From positions 896,638 through 960,637 of the forward strand of contig VZRR01027747.1 in the NCBI GenBank assembly GCA_013398015.1: DNA of 64,000 bases, written 5' to 3'. The DNA comes from Oreocharis arfaki (taxonomy: Eukaryota; Chordata; Aves; Passeriformes; Paramythiidae). A model generated the notes under the pieces. That model was not told where the DNA came from and made no database searches. It was given only the letters and a program-made list of their open reading frames with translations. Below are positions 13,339-26,700 of this stretch, piece by piece (position 1 is the stretch's first letter; each line of letters starts with the position of its first letter). The translations under genes and the position numbers were made by a program.

Positions 13339-16300
13339 GAGAATGCATTAAGCCTGCTGATAGTATACCAACAAAAGTAGTTAAAATTGTATTTCTGTCC
13401 CGGTTTGAGAAGTCACCCCAAGACAATTTCTTTGATGTATCTCTTGACCAGTGAGCTGACATTTCCAGAATATTCCCCACAAAGAGTCAGAGAACACTTT
13501 CTTGAGATGTAAGCACAAGTTCAAACTCTATGTCTGCAGTTATTCTTCCCAAAGTTTATATGAATTCAATTATAGTTCTTATTGGATACAAAACCCCAAA
13601 ACATCTATTAAGGTATGGTAGTTTGTCCTCTTTTTCAGTTCTTTCATAAAAAAGGTTAGAGGCTGCATAATACTGGACATTAAAATATAGTTTCATGAAG
13701 TGTTATTTCTGGTGAACACTCTTTCAGACATTTTAGGGTAAGCGGAATGGAATGAAGATTTCCAGTGTGAATACTGCTGCTACTGACCATGTACAATTTT
13801 ATGCAGATAACTTATCAGTAGTCAAATAAATTTGCAATCTAAACTAGTTTAATAAAATATCTGTGATTTGGAGCTATTTCTCATGTTTGGTCTTTAAGTA
13901 TCCTGGAGTTTGAAATTAAAATCCACTTAGATCATATGAGCACCAGGAAAATTTTCACCTCTCCTGATGTTATTCACTTCTGTAGCTCTAGCTATTTTTC
14001 CAAGGACTTTAAACCATTAAAAAGATGAGAATTCCATATGTCTCCTGCACTAAAGAAATTAATTCTCTTCAAGTGAAAACCACTTTTTATTCTGTAAATT
14101 CAGTACTGGAAAACTGAAATAGCTAACGTGGCAATGTTGGAAAGATTATCATTCACAATAATGGATAAACCAGAGAATTTTACAGAGACCTGGTCTAATT
14201 TTGTAACAACGCCATATTAAGTGTTAGACTTAATGTGAAGTGGTGAAGTTATTGGTTTTATTATAAATTCATATAATGTTTATGAGATGCTTCTTAATTT
14301 TGTCTAACTTCTGTTGCTTTGAACTTTTCCTTGGATATGTTACTATAGGTCTCTTTGTATTTCTTTACTATTCAAAAAAAATATTGGTTTACAAAAAAGT
14401 TAGTCATCAGATTTATGCAAAAAGGTACAAAAGCTTAGTTTTGGCAAGTAATATTTTATGTATTTGGGTATGGAAGCAAGAACTGATGGTTTATTGGACA
14501 TCTAATGTATAGACATACTTTTATGATAATCTTACTTGCATGCATGCTCTGAGTAATGGAAGAAATACCTGTGTCTTGCATTTTTCAGGTGGTGTGCTCC
14601 GATGCCAATAATTCTCCACAGTACGTCATGTGCCTTTGTGGAACAGGAAACACTTTACTGTAAATATCTGCTCATAAACCCAGTTAAACTGGGATGTGCA
14701 AAAATGTGTTCCAAAATACATGTCGAGTTCTGCCAAGAACATAAATTAGCTTCCCTGAGTAATGTGGGTGTTCATGAAATGTTCAATAAAAAATGGTAGA
14801 CCAGAAATTTTATCACTTGCAGCAGCTTTAACAAAATCCCTTTAAAAGACTTAAAACCGTTAGAATCCAAGATCCTTCTTAGCCACAATATTTCTATTGC
14901 AAATGAGACAAAGCAAAAACAATTTCTGAATATTAAGTGGTGACAGTCATATTTTTGAGTCAACATTGGATTTGGAGCTTTAAAATACAGAACTGAGATT
15001 CAGAAGGAATATAGTAGCCACCAGTACAGAGCTAAATATCTACTCAAAGTTGCCAAATTGTGCATTTCCCTTGGCTATTGCAAATCTTATTTCTGTATGT
15101 AGAAACGGCTGCTTAAATATCTAACTAGCCGTGATCACAGGAAATAACACAATCTGGGCATGTGATTATTTCAAGAACAGTGGTATTATACACGAGTTCC
15201 TATGTGTTTTTCAAACTTGAAGTTTTCTGCTGCATTTCTTGTTCTTCATATGATTACTGCTGTGAACAATAATAAGAAAATCAAATATCTAGTAAACTGC
15301 CTGGGTTTTTTTCAGGTTAGGAACTGCTCGACTCATTATATCCAATCAAGTCTACAGGCTATAAAATTCAATATGTCATCTAAGGTTATTCAAATAAAAC
15401 ACGGCCAGCTTCAAGCACGATGGGAGTTTTATGACTTTTGTGAACATTAAATGGTTTTTGCAGCAATTCTTGTCAATGACCTCTGGCAGAAGTATTGGTA
15501 AGAGGTTGATTGCTCGCTATAGACTTTCTGCTTTTAGGTCTAGCAAAAGGCAGAACAGAGCTGCTGTTAATAAATCGTTCATTTTTTGTTTTAGGGCAGA
15601 ACTGGAAATCTGCACATACATGGTATTAAAGGAGGATGCTGCACAACAGGAGGAAATTTGGAGACATGTTCCATTACTTTGATGCTTCCGTCTTCATTTT
15701 CCTGATAAAATGACTCTCTAAATGCATTGCAATGTATGTCAAATTTTGGCATGCTTACATTTTACTGTTTCAGGACTTTTACAATGCTGTCATAAAGGTA
15801 AAAGTCTCTTTCCTATTACTTTTACAGGCACTTTTACTATTTACCAACTTTCAGCAGGAGTCTATCTTCCCTCTGAGGATTTAAACTAAAACATATTGTT
15901 TTTTGAAATGTTTTCTCTATCAAGCTCTAAACGTATTTATTTCATAAAATGTATTTTTAATTAGGTATATCTAACCACAGAAATGACTTAATGAAAAATT
16001 TTTCTCATCTATATAGCTGTATAGCATACCATTAAATGTCACAAAAAATGCCAGTCTTGACATAATTCAGATGAGATACAAGACAAGAAAAATGATCTAA
16101 ACCCCTCTGTTATGGTTCTTATGAAAATTGGGTTTTTTCCTGCACTGCAATAGTTTAAATACATCCTACTACAACAGGGAATCTGTTGGGGGTTTTATTT
16201 TTTTTCTGTCCCCTTTAACAAGGAATGAATCAATTAGAAGTGACAGTCAGTAGAACTTCAGAAATAAAATAACTGCTTTACCTAAAATTAGTAGACTTCT

Positions 16301-17076
16301 CGGCTGAAAATTGGAAAACTGCTCTACTTATGGCCATAAGTATAATTTGTACAAAAGGAACTAAATGTCTTTTACAGCACATCTTGTGCCTTTGGTGGTG
16401 GTACAGTTCTAGGTAGCTGTCATGTCAAACAATTGCAGAAAGCAAATGGACAAATCCTTGTAGAAGTAAGCATAATGGAAAACACATAGAATAAACATGA
16501 CTGTCCATACGTTCACTGTTTTCCATCCGAACCAGCTGTGATGCTGTGGTTTGACAAATTTCTGGCACTTTAAAAATTATTTTCAGGAAGTTAATAACAT
16601 ACATGGGCTTACAAACCTCTACATCTTTGTCTTGTCATTGATATGGTTTTTCAAGTTTTTTTTTAAATTCAAGAATTTAAAGATATTAGTGCCTGCGTGT
16701 GAAGGATTTTTTTTTCCCAAAGAATTAAAAATAATATGAGAGAGAAGAATCATTTACAAAATGATTTTTTTTCTTCTGTTTAGTTGATATGAAGGCAAAG
16801 ACAACTTACAAGACACAAGAGTGGAACACTTGAGTCACTAGTTACAAACTTCAGTAACTCCTGAAGAACATTCAGATGCTAATTTTAGAGAGTCTATAAC
16901 ATGCAATAATAATGGCATGGGATGAATCATATCTGTGATATCAGTGAATAGTATCTGGTACTCAAACATCATATTTTATCTGATGATCTCGAAGTACCTT
17001 ACTGATATTTAATTATCAAACTCCCACAACATCCTAGAGAGGTAGGTAAATATTAATACACCTTGCAAGAGATAGC
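13339..17076. other. AT-rich non-coding DNA, no gene seen
   Basis: Frames of 60-83 aa occur on both strands (for example 15202-15450 and 15431-15682, plus) but overlap one another and match nothing I know. The sequence tgtcccggttt at about 13399 superficially resembles the terminus of the LTR at 17.1 kb, but the similarity does not continue. Confidence 0.6.
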
Positions 17077-17650
17077 TGTCGTGGTTTAAGCCCAGTTGGC
17101 AAATAAGCACCACACAGCTGCTTGCTGAATTTCACCTCTCCTCTCCACCACAGTGGAATAGGAAGAAAAATCAAAAGTAAAACTTGTGGGTTGAGATAAG
17201 AAGAGTGTGATAATTGAAAACAAAAAGGAATATAATAATACCAATAAATATAAATAATAATGATAATAAAAAGGGAAAGAATAAACCCCAACAAAGTGAT
17301 GCACAATACAATTGCTCACCACCCTCTGACCGATGCACCACACCAGTTCTTGAACCCAGATCTGACCGCCTTCTGGGTAGCGCCTCTAGTTTATATACTG
17401 GATATGACATTTGGGCCACCGGTCCTGGCTACATTCCTTCACAGTTTTTCTTTTGTGTACTCCTAACTGACAGAGCATGAGACACACAGACACACAAAAG
17501 GAAAAAAAAGTCCTTGATTTAGGCTAAATGCAACTTAGTAAAACCCAAAACATTGGTGTTATCTGCATTATTGCCATTCTGAATCCAAAACACAGCAATG
17601 TGCCAGCCACTGAGAAGAAATCAACTTCTATCCCAGCAGAAACCAGGACA
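17077..17650 (-). mobile_element. ERVL-like long terminal repeat, solo, minus orientation
   Basis: This is a 574-bp element bounded on the plus strand by tgtcgtggtttaagcccag and ccaggaca, giving TG...CA ends in either direction. The layout matches an abundant avian ERVL-group LTR I recognise: the terminal 'gtggtttaa-cccag' block, 'ttgctcaccaccctctgaccga' type text near 17316-17334, and 'atcccagcagaaaccaggaca' near 17630-17650. On the minus strand a TATA-like box (tatataaac) lies at about 17389-17398, which sets the orientation. No poly(A) signal is obvious where one would be expected downstream. No internal retroviral sequence flanks it, so it is a solo LTR. The immediately flanking bases (atagc on the left, tgaat on the right) do not form a target-site duplication. 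Family name and orientation are from memory of repeat structure. Confidence 0.75.
17389..17398 (-). promoter_or_regulatory. TATA-like box of the ERVL-like LTR
   Basis: Read on the minus strand this is a TATATAA core inside the LTR, placed where a U3 promoter would lie. Nothing indicates that it is active today. Confidence 0.45.
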
Positions 17651-20600
17651 TGAATTCACTCTGGAAGAAGATTTGAAAGAAACTATAATAGTTCTGTAAA
17701 TCTGTTTATGACAGTTTGAATATTCTCAGTTAGGCAAGCCTTGACCTTCAGTCTATAGGGTAGAGAATCCTGTGTTGGTACAAATGAATAAGAAGGTTTG
17801 CAGCAGCGTTTTTGGAGATAGGTAAAGAGAAGGAGGGTCCTTGTCCATGATAGAACTTGGCGATTCATTAAGAATAAGGTCTTCCTTTCCTTTGCTGATT
17901 TCCCTATAATTCAGCCAGGACTTTTGAATTACATTCTTAAAAGCGGTATTTTTTTCTTGATGTTACTAAGCAGCAATATTTCTGAAGTCCACTGACAGTT
18001 ACATACACACATAAAGTTCAGTTGGGTTTCAGTTCAATTTCAAAAAGTAACACTTCAGTCCATCTGAACTCAAAAGATAATTCTGACCTTCTTCTGTTCA
18101 TTGGATAAAAAACTTCATTGTAAATCACTCACAACTACCATTAAATAGATTCACTGACTTGTTTCACTCAAGGGTAAACCCAAACTATTGGCAATCTCAT
18201 CTGGTTTTACCTTGTCCTGCTTCATCCTGCAGTACTACTTCATGAGCATGTCTTGGCAGAACATAATTTAATAAAATCTTGGCCTTATAGGCCCTGGCTC
18301 TTGACATGCTTATCTTATATTACATGGGATTGCTGTGGTAATTTTCCTGGAGTCTTTCTTCTTTTTTTCCTGGATTTTCCTGGATTTTTCTTTTTTTCTG
18401 GATTTTTTTCTCAACAACTGCCCTGACTCTTTTGGCTCTTGGATACACTGTGTTACTTTCCTAGAATTCTCTTTTGTGACCTTATTGATCTCAACTAATC
18501 TGTAAGAGGCAACCCAGCAATAAGCTCTGGTTTAGAGTAACACTGTTGCCTAGAAATAGCAGCTTTTTTTAATGGGATAAAGTAAAATATTGCTAAAACA
18601 TAAGAATATGTTTCCCAATGCTCGGTCTTATACTGCAATACAGATAAATTCCAAGCAAATTTGAATTATTCATGATCAATGTTTTTGTCTTTTTCTACAA
18701 CTTCTGTGAGGATATTTTCATTACAGAGCTATTTCAGTCTGTTTTGATAGGAGAAAAAAAAAATCACAACATAAACAGAAAACATGTCTTGGCTGTAATA
18801 ACACTCATATGCTTTATTTCCTGTTTCTTCTACCTAACCAGAAAATATTCATGTTCCAATTTCTTTGTAATTTGGTTTCAAAAAACCAGGTTATGTTGGT
18901 ATTGTGACTTGAGAGTTCTATTCTTTGTTGAAAGTACATTGATCAAAATCCTAAACCACATGTTTTAGGAGTAGCCCTGTACAAATTGTTTCAAGAATTG
19001 ATGGAAATCAATTGATAGTCTTTCTCACTTGTATTTTATCCCAGTGTAGTTGGGAGTGATAAATACAGATCAGGTTTTTTTTAAAAATGAGAACTGGTGT
19101 TCTCTAGTTCAAGCAACTCGCATGTCATTATGGTTTCAGTGACATCGAAGTATCTGGTGGTATTTAGGTAGTCCTGATTAAACAGAAATGTCTTAAAAAT
19201 TTAGAAAATTTTACTAAGTTTAGATTGGTCTGTCACAGCAACGCTGAAATTCATTCTCCAATGTCTGTTAATGTCTAATCTACATTCAGAACATGAGAAA
19301 AAAAGAAAAAGGTCTATTTTATGATAAATTAATTTTGAAGGCGAGTTTTTCTCCTTAAATGATGTTTTCCGCATTGTACTTTGAAGAGCAGCTCAATTCA
19401 GACAGATTTAATTCAGAATATAAAGGGCTATAAAAAGCCATCAATTTTCATCTCTGTCCTCTGCTAAGTTTGAAAGCCTTAATTGCTATTCAAGTGTTTC
19501 TTCCTGTTGAAATATTCAAAGAAGTGAATATATTTTACTGAAACCTTTAAGTTTTAGAACAAAAAGTTGGTAATTTTCTTAATGAGCTCTGAAACTAGAG
19601 ATCTTTTTTTTTTTTCAGAAGTAAATACATTTACTATATTAATGCTATATACAAGTTTTCCTTTACTTCTCAAAAATCCAACAGAAGTCCAGCTGTCTGG
19701 TTTATTTGTTTTTTTTTAGTTGAGATCTCTTAAAAATTCTTGTGGAATACAACACTCTTGGAAAGGTGAAACTAGCTGAAACCAGGACTGAAAATTCTTT
19801 TTAAATGGCTGTAAGCTTCTTCATCTGTTCTGAAAAATGAGAAGATTTTACTGTGGTCTGAGCTTGGAAGCTCCTGCCTTTGCTTTTGCAATATAATCTG
19901 CTCTAATTGTATTTCATAGGCCAGGGGCCAGAGGAAATCCAGTTATGGCAATAAATTATAGTATCTTGAATCATACCAACCTACTCACTGAGATGAGCCT
20001 CAAACAGTGATATGAAAAAAAAAATTAAAAGAAATTTATTTTTGAAAAATTCTTTTATGTTTTTTTCACTTCTACAGCTGTTATAATGGCTTAGACATGG
20101 AGTTGGATATACAGCCAAATTCAGAAATAAATTCCACTTGCTTGCAAGCTTGAAAATCTGAGAAAGTCAGTTTCTACCTCTGTTTGTTCATGCAGTTTTG
20201 GCCAGTAGGAAGGTGGGACTGAAAAGCATAACATGTGTCGAATAATGTAGGAAGAGTGGGCTGCACCTTTAACAGGAAGGTTATCAAATTCACATGTACA
20301 ATCCCTGTACAAACTCTAGCTTCAAATGCTTAGGCATGAAAGTGCTGGCTCAGATTTTTCTTCACTAAACCCCAAACTAAAGAAAAAAAAAGGAATAAAA
20401 TTCAGTGAAGAGCTCTAAAGTTTGCAACAGATTTGGGTGTTGGGTTGATTTTACAAATTTGGTATAGCTGGCCAACTTATTTAGCTTGAAAAGTAACTAC
20501 TTTGCAGAAATGTTTTGGTTTTTTTCACAGATAGAGTGATAAATACACAGCCTGGGGACCTGGATTGCATCCCTACCTTCAAAAGAGCCCTTAGCCACAA

Positions 20601-21587
20601 GGTCCTCTAGCACATTAATGACTGGTTAATTGGAAGGCAGCTATTAATGTGTTGCATGCCAAATGAAAGATGCATTCAGCCTCTCAGGAAAACAAAAAGT
20701 TCCACATTCATGCCTTGAAGCCCAAAACTACCTAAAGATGCATATTGAGAGCAAAGAAGCAAACAAGGACAAAAGTTTCAACTTTATACTATGGAGATCT
20801 TATGTGTACCTTGAATATTTTCACACTTAGGTTCAAACCCCTCTCAAGTAACCCTTGAAAAAAAAAACCTGTTGTGATTTCAGTATTAGAATTTATAGGA
20901 TCTGCACTGATATAATAAAGAGTCTAGGTTTTTTATTAACAGGAATTACCATTCTGGGATGAGCATTAGCGTACTTTGCAAGAACCATAAGTATCAGCTA
21001 TTGTGTAATAACATCCCTGAAGCTTGTCTCTGCTCATAGAATATCTGTGAATCTACCTACTTTATCTAGACCTTTAAAATGCCATTTTAGTAGATTATAC
21101 ATGTTATATGGATTCTGCAGCATAAGACTGAACCTTATCCAGACTACACAATTCTAGGGCAAAAAGTAATTTTAGTCGTTCAGTTCAAGCAGAAGTTTTT
21201 AATTTATTTGTTTTTTTGGAAGACACCAGCTAAAATATGAAAACACAGGAGGCGAAATTTCATAAATCTAGGAGATATACCTCAAAGAAACTAATTTTTA
21301 TATTTAAAGAAGAGGAAAGTCAAGGTTTTGAGTGAGATTAATCTATTAGAACACTTACGAAATATGGAAGAACCATGCTGAATCCCTCCTCCAAGTAGAT
21401 GCATCAAAGAGTTTTTAGATATCTCAAAACACGATATAAACAGCTTCTAAACCCCAGTGTTTTCTACCTAAGAAATACTTTATGAATATCGAAGTTGAAT
21501 CACCCTTGAGAAGAACTCTTAAGCCAATGATCCCCATAGTCTACAGTGAAGACAATTCCATAGTCTACAAGCTTTTGGCTAGCCCGC
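17651..21587. other. AT-rich non-coding DNA, no gene seen
   Basis: A pyrimidine-rich patch at about 18355-18412 contains three imperfect copies of a tttttcctggat-like unit. A weak inverted repeat (cacattaat and attaatgtg) sits at about 20610-20650. The longest frame is 98 aa (18672-18968, plus), Phe-rich and unrecognised. Confidence 0.6.
18355..18412. repeat. Pyrimidine-rich imperfect tandem repeat
   Basis: T-rich runs alternate with 'cctggat' or 'ctggat', repeated about three times with variable spacing. This is low-complexity sequence, probably from slippage. Confidence 0.55.
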
Positions 21588-21613
21588 TTTTGCTGCACCA
21601 TAGTGCAGCAAAA
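21588..21613. repeat. Perfect inverted repeat, 11-bp stem and 4-bp loop
   Basis: The arm ttttgctgcac (21588-21598) is exactly complementary to gtgcagcaaaa (21603-21613), with cata between them. The next outer pair (C and T) does not match. The stem has six G:C pairs, which is unusual in this AT-rich background. A duplicated ccatagtctaca lies just upstream at about 21533-21568. There is no nearby promoter or oligo-U context to call it a terminator or an RNA gene. Confidence 0.75.
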
Positions 21614-23679
21614 TCTGTTATTAGGTTGTGCTTTAGCTGATTATGTATATTATACAAACTAATATAATAATAGAATCACATGCATACTGTAACTTTTTAC
21701 TGAGGATACTTTTCTTGTAAAGAAAAAATAAGAAGGTTTTTGCTACCAAGACTGATTACATCGATTTTGACTTGTAGCTTCTCTATACAATACCTCATTG
21801 TTCTGAAAATTCTGTACAGCTGGAAGGAAAAAAAATGGTATACGCCATTATACTTGACTGTAAAGACTGTAAGGAACAGATTTATTTAGTGTTTTACTCT
21901 CTGGGTGAATAGTTTAACGAACTGTGGTTTTGAACACAAATTTATCTTTTTTTCCTTTTTTTCTTTTTTTATTTAGTAAAAACAAAGGAACTCTAAACTG
22001 TGTTAGGAAGTGTTTATGTCTGTAAAATATTGCTCTTCTGCTTTTCTAAGCCAAAGACTTAGCATCTAGTTGTCACTGTTGAGGCGGATACGACACACAC
22101 GTGTTCCAGCATCGAGTGCAGGCAAAAACCCTTTGTTCTAAAAAGCTAGTGTCATATATATACACTTCTGTATGTTTGTTATTCATGTTACTTGTTCATC
22201 GGTTGCTTAACTACTACAATAGAGTCATTGGCTATTATTTAACTGCAACATATTACTATTAGTCATCCATAGCATAAGCATTTTAAGCATACAGAAAAAC
22301 ACCAGCTGCAGTTTTGTTGTTGTTTTCTCCTTCTGTTGTTTTAGATTTCTTGCTTTTGTTGACACTAAGTTTCTCACAGGTAGAAACGAAATGTGCTGAG
22401 ATGAATGTCAGACTCAGACAGGCTTGCTGACCTGCTGTTAATTCCCACATCTAGTCACTCTTGAGATAGATGATATGTTACGTATAGAGAAGGGCTTCCA
22501 AAGCAAGTAAATAAAGAAGAAACAATTAGTTTGAATGGACTCCTAATACCATGACACTCTGCGGAGCAAAGACCCGTTTGGTGATGTTGACTTGCTTTGC
22601 CCTCCTCCCATGAAACTGTAAAGGTATCACATGCTGTCCTCTGACCAGAGAGCCTCAGCTAGCCTCTAATCTTGCAGTTGTGCCTTGATAGGTGGATGCT
22701 CACCCCTCTGTGTATCCCCAGAGGAGTCATCAGGACAGTGAGAATACTGCTATTCATTTTGCATGGATCCTGGTACAGAACTGGAGCCTCAATTAGCTGT
22801 TGGGTAAGTAAGTAGTGAACAGGATCTGGTAGCTACCTCAATCCCATGGCTGCATTTCCTGTGTTTCTTATTTTGATTCAGGTTTTTGAAAGACAATGAC
22901 AGTTGTTCTGCACTTTTATGACGATTGTTTTGCGCTGGAGTTTCACACCTGATGCTTTCTTTCATTTTTTCAACCATTTTTGTTTCTTTCTCATTATTTA
23001 AAATGAGCTTTTCTTTTTTTCTTCTCTAGATCCTAGACACCTGTCCATGAAACAGGGGGTGATGTCAGGTACCTGCTAACTTAGACCAGTACTTCACATA
23101 AGCTATCAAAGCATTACCCATTTGGGGCAGTTTCTTCTACAGTAATTTTTTTTTAAAACAAGCTACTAATTTATCTGTTACTATCTGCTGGAAACCACAA
23201 AGAAATGAGAATTATTCAGTAATTTTTAATTATTATGGGTTTTAAGTATTTGTACTATAGCCTATTATATCACTTAGATAATTGCACAGTGTGTGTGCTT
23301 TGTTCATGTTTTGATTAAGAGCTGACTGGCTCCGTCATGTCCATACTGTTGAAATTAGTGCAAAAAATTGGATTTCTCTTGGAAAATGACATCAGCTTTT
23401 TTTACTGAGCTTTGGCTATATATAGTTTTCTGTTAGTATATTTAAAAACTTGTCCATAGTGATTCTTATACCATAAAATCATAGGCAGTACCATCCAGGG
23501 ATGAAAAATATTTCTCATGGGATCTGCAGTAGTTTTTAATTCTCCTGTTGATACAAATTCAAAACACAGATTAGGAACCTTGGAAATTCATCCATTTTTT
23601 GCTCAGAGTAGTGCCATGTGTGAACATGCGCTATCATATGTGCAAGTATTGCAAAAAAGGCCAATTCTAATGTGCTAAC
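21614..23679. other. AT-rich non-coding DNA, no gene seen
   Basis: A T-rich tract interrupted by C lies at about 21945-21970. Short frames only, the best being 62 aa on the minus strand (22789-22977). No recognisable repeat family. Confidence 0.6.
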
Positions 23680-23711
23680 ATGCTAGTCTATGTCATTTTG
23701 TAGACTAGCAT
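23680..23711. repeat. Perfect inverted repeat, 11-bp stem and 10-bp loop
   Basis: The arm atgctagtcta (23680-23690) pairs exactly with tagactagcat (23701-23711) around a 10-base spacer. The match ends abruptly at both outer edges. No transposase frame, target duplication or longer terminal repeat is visible around it, so I do not call it a transposon end. Confidence 0.75.
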
Positions 23712-26700
23712 ATATTTGACACAAACCCCAGTGGTTATAATTTCACTTCTTTATAATTACACAAATACAACCTGACCTGAACTTCAAAATAAATTCTGGT
23801 GTTATATGACATGAAGTGAAAATTAAAAAGTTCGTTCACATTTCTATGGGGCAAAACTGGGACTCAGAGTGAGGAATAAAATCAATTAGCATACTTTATA
23901 GATGACTAATGCCTTTTTTAGGGGTCCTGTTAATATCGCTGTTCTAGTTGGCTCTGCTGTCCTTTGAGAGCAGAGAGAAACCTGCTGTGCATTGGCCAAA
24001 GCCCAACATTAAGCAGTAGCCCCACAGTGCCTGGCCTTCCTCAGAATTCCGCCTGCCTAGACTGGTATCCCAACCCAAACCAGGGCCCTCAGTGTTTACC
24101 TCTGAAGAAATACAACAGCAGGAGAGATGTCTATGACTACCACTCGTTGAGCCTTCAGAGTTGAATGTCTCCGCATCTGATGTATCTTTCTGAGTAGGTC
24201 CAAGATAATAGGAAAGACCTCTCTCAGTGGTCATATCGAAAGGAAGGCAATGGTCAGCGTCAGGTGGTAAAAAAGTCTAGAAGAACACACAGTCCATCTC
24301 AGTTTGACAGTTTTGTACAGTGGCTCTTACTTTATCTATCCATCTCTTAACTCCCTCTCTCTGCAACCTGATCTCTCCTCATTTTGGTTTATTTAACATG
24401 CATAGTTTGTTTCAAACAATTTATACCTTTGACATTCTGTTTGGTTCTACCAAACAAGGTATATCTAGAAGAATGTACTGTATAAATCAGAGATATTCAA
24501 GGAACTTGTTATGGAAAAAGAGAACAAAGAAGATAAGACAGGTAGCCAGACGAAGATGTGTTCATCTGAATCAGTATATTTAGCCATGCAACAAATGTGT
24601 CATATCTAACAAGGATAACTAACATCAATTATCAGGGGTGTGATTTTGACAAGTTTTTCTCTTGTGGTGTGCTTTTATTCATGTCCATAAACTTACAGTT
24701 AGTTACACCTGAGTAGAGTTAGAGCATATATTACAAAGTATTTCCGAGAAGAGCAAGGGGTATCTTTTTTGCTTAAAAAGCTGCTTTAAGAGGTTTTTGC
24801 TGCATTTATCTTTACCTAAATATACCTCAGATGTGATTTCTGCTTAATCTGTTCCCTGAATTAGTGATGATAATTGGTGGATTATTTGTTTCCAGCAAGG
24901 AATTTTTAAGTGTATGTATTAAGTACAGTGGGAATCAGATATTACAGTACTAACTTGATAGGAAAAGCATCTTTCTGTGATATACTGAACACAGTACAGC
25001 CTATGGCATCTAGTTAGTATTACAGATATCATAACAGCTAACATTAAGAAGATTAAGAAGACATATTGATACAATACAAACTAAATAGAATGAATTATAA
25101 AATGAAGACTGCAATTTTTTTCACTGGTTCTGTATTGAATTGTGAGGCAAATTGTGAGGAAAAACTGTTTCACAATTTTTTTTTTCTTTTTTTTTGGTAA
25201 GGAAACTTTTGCTTCTAGTGTCTTCCAAACTTCTAAAAAATATTGAAAGATATAATTTCATTGCATAGAGCACTGTGGAAGGATCTGCCAGGAAATATTT
25301 CTGATTGAGACTGTATTGATCAGAATGCTGCTGGTAATTGGCAGGCACACGTTGTGCTGGCTTCTAAAGCTCTCTTCTCCTTTGTGCAGATGGTTCAGAT
25401 GGTTTTTAGATGACCCGAGGTGGGAGGTACTCCTTAATTTTTTGTATTTCACATTTTCTTTTATTTGAAATGATCTGGACAGGTAATGAAAGAGAAAAAA
25501 TGAGACAAACACAAAAGCACATGAAACATGTCTCTCATTTTGCCTACATTTCTGTTTTCACAGCAGTCTGAGTTTGTCTTTGCCTTGCCTTCTTTTCTGA
25601 AGCCTGGTACAGTGCCAGTGATGCACGTAAACCAGATGTTTGGAGGCTTGGAGACCCTGCTTCTTTGAAAAAGAAAAATGTTAGGGAAAAGACTTCTCAT
25701 GGGGTAGACATTTACTGATAAATGATGGAGTTCTTTTTCTCTGCAGATGTTGCTTTCTAACAGAAGGAAGATTCTTTCTTTAGCTTAAGGCTTAGGTAGA
25801 TTTAGCTGCATTCTTTTGTCCTCTGCACTAAAGATGTGAGGTCTGTGCATGATACTGTGTGCTTTCTATGCTCCCTCCCTGCCGTCTGGGAAGCTGAATT
25901 CCTGTTACGTTTTACTGCAGTGAACCATCCTGGACCAGATTTGCTCCTTAGACAGATTTACCCCTTGCTGAGTTGGTATCAAAGGGCCCAGTCTTACAAA
26001 ATGCTAAGTAAGCTCTATTTCAATGTCTAGGAAATGGGACTGCTATCAGGCAACACTGGCAGCCATGCAGGATCAGGATCAAAATACGTGTTCTTGGTTA
26101 GAGGGTGTTTTTAGAATATTATTTCATTTCATCTTTAAACTAAATACAAAGGTTTAAATAAATATCAGTGCTGATTGTTTACAACTTTCTCCCCACCATG
26201 GCTTTAAACATTTATTATTCTGACTCTTTTAAAATACACAGGCAGCTTTTTACGGCTATATTAAGCAAACCTTTAGGGCAACAGACAAGACGAGATATTA
26301 TTCTGAGATTAAGGAAGGAAAATGAGAAAAAAGGATATGAACAAAGGCAGACTGAAGAGGAAGAGGATCACACTCTTTTTCCACTGCTGGAGGAAACCAC
26401 AGCCCCTATTGTGTGTGCTCTGAAAGTGATTATCTCCAGTCACTGGTTCTCTCAGAGTTTAATCCGCTGATTCATTGGCTTTATTTCATCAGAGTTGGAA
26501 ATGAGACATCAAAAAGCAGTAATATCCTTTATTGCAAAGATCCACACCAAAGGGACCATTAGCTTATCTGCATTAAAATATTTGCTGGATAAATTTTGTT
26601 GCCCAAACACATTTTGAGGGAATAATTTACTATTCTCAATAGTTTCATTTTTCAGGGGGTTTGACAGCTATTTTGGAAATGAAATGTATCTGGCACTGCA

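Noticed and set aside
13399..13430. tgtcccggtttgaga, similar to the end of the ERVL-like LTR
   Set aside because: Similarity stops after about 11 bases, with no LTR-like continuation, TATA box or matching second end.
17034..17480. Several overlapping 68-90 aa frames
   Set aside because: All fall in the ERVL-like LTR and overlap on both strands. They are non-coding LTR sequence.
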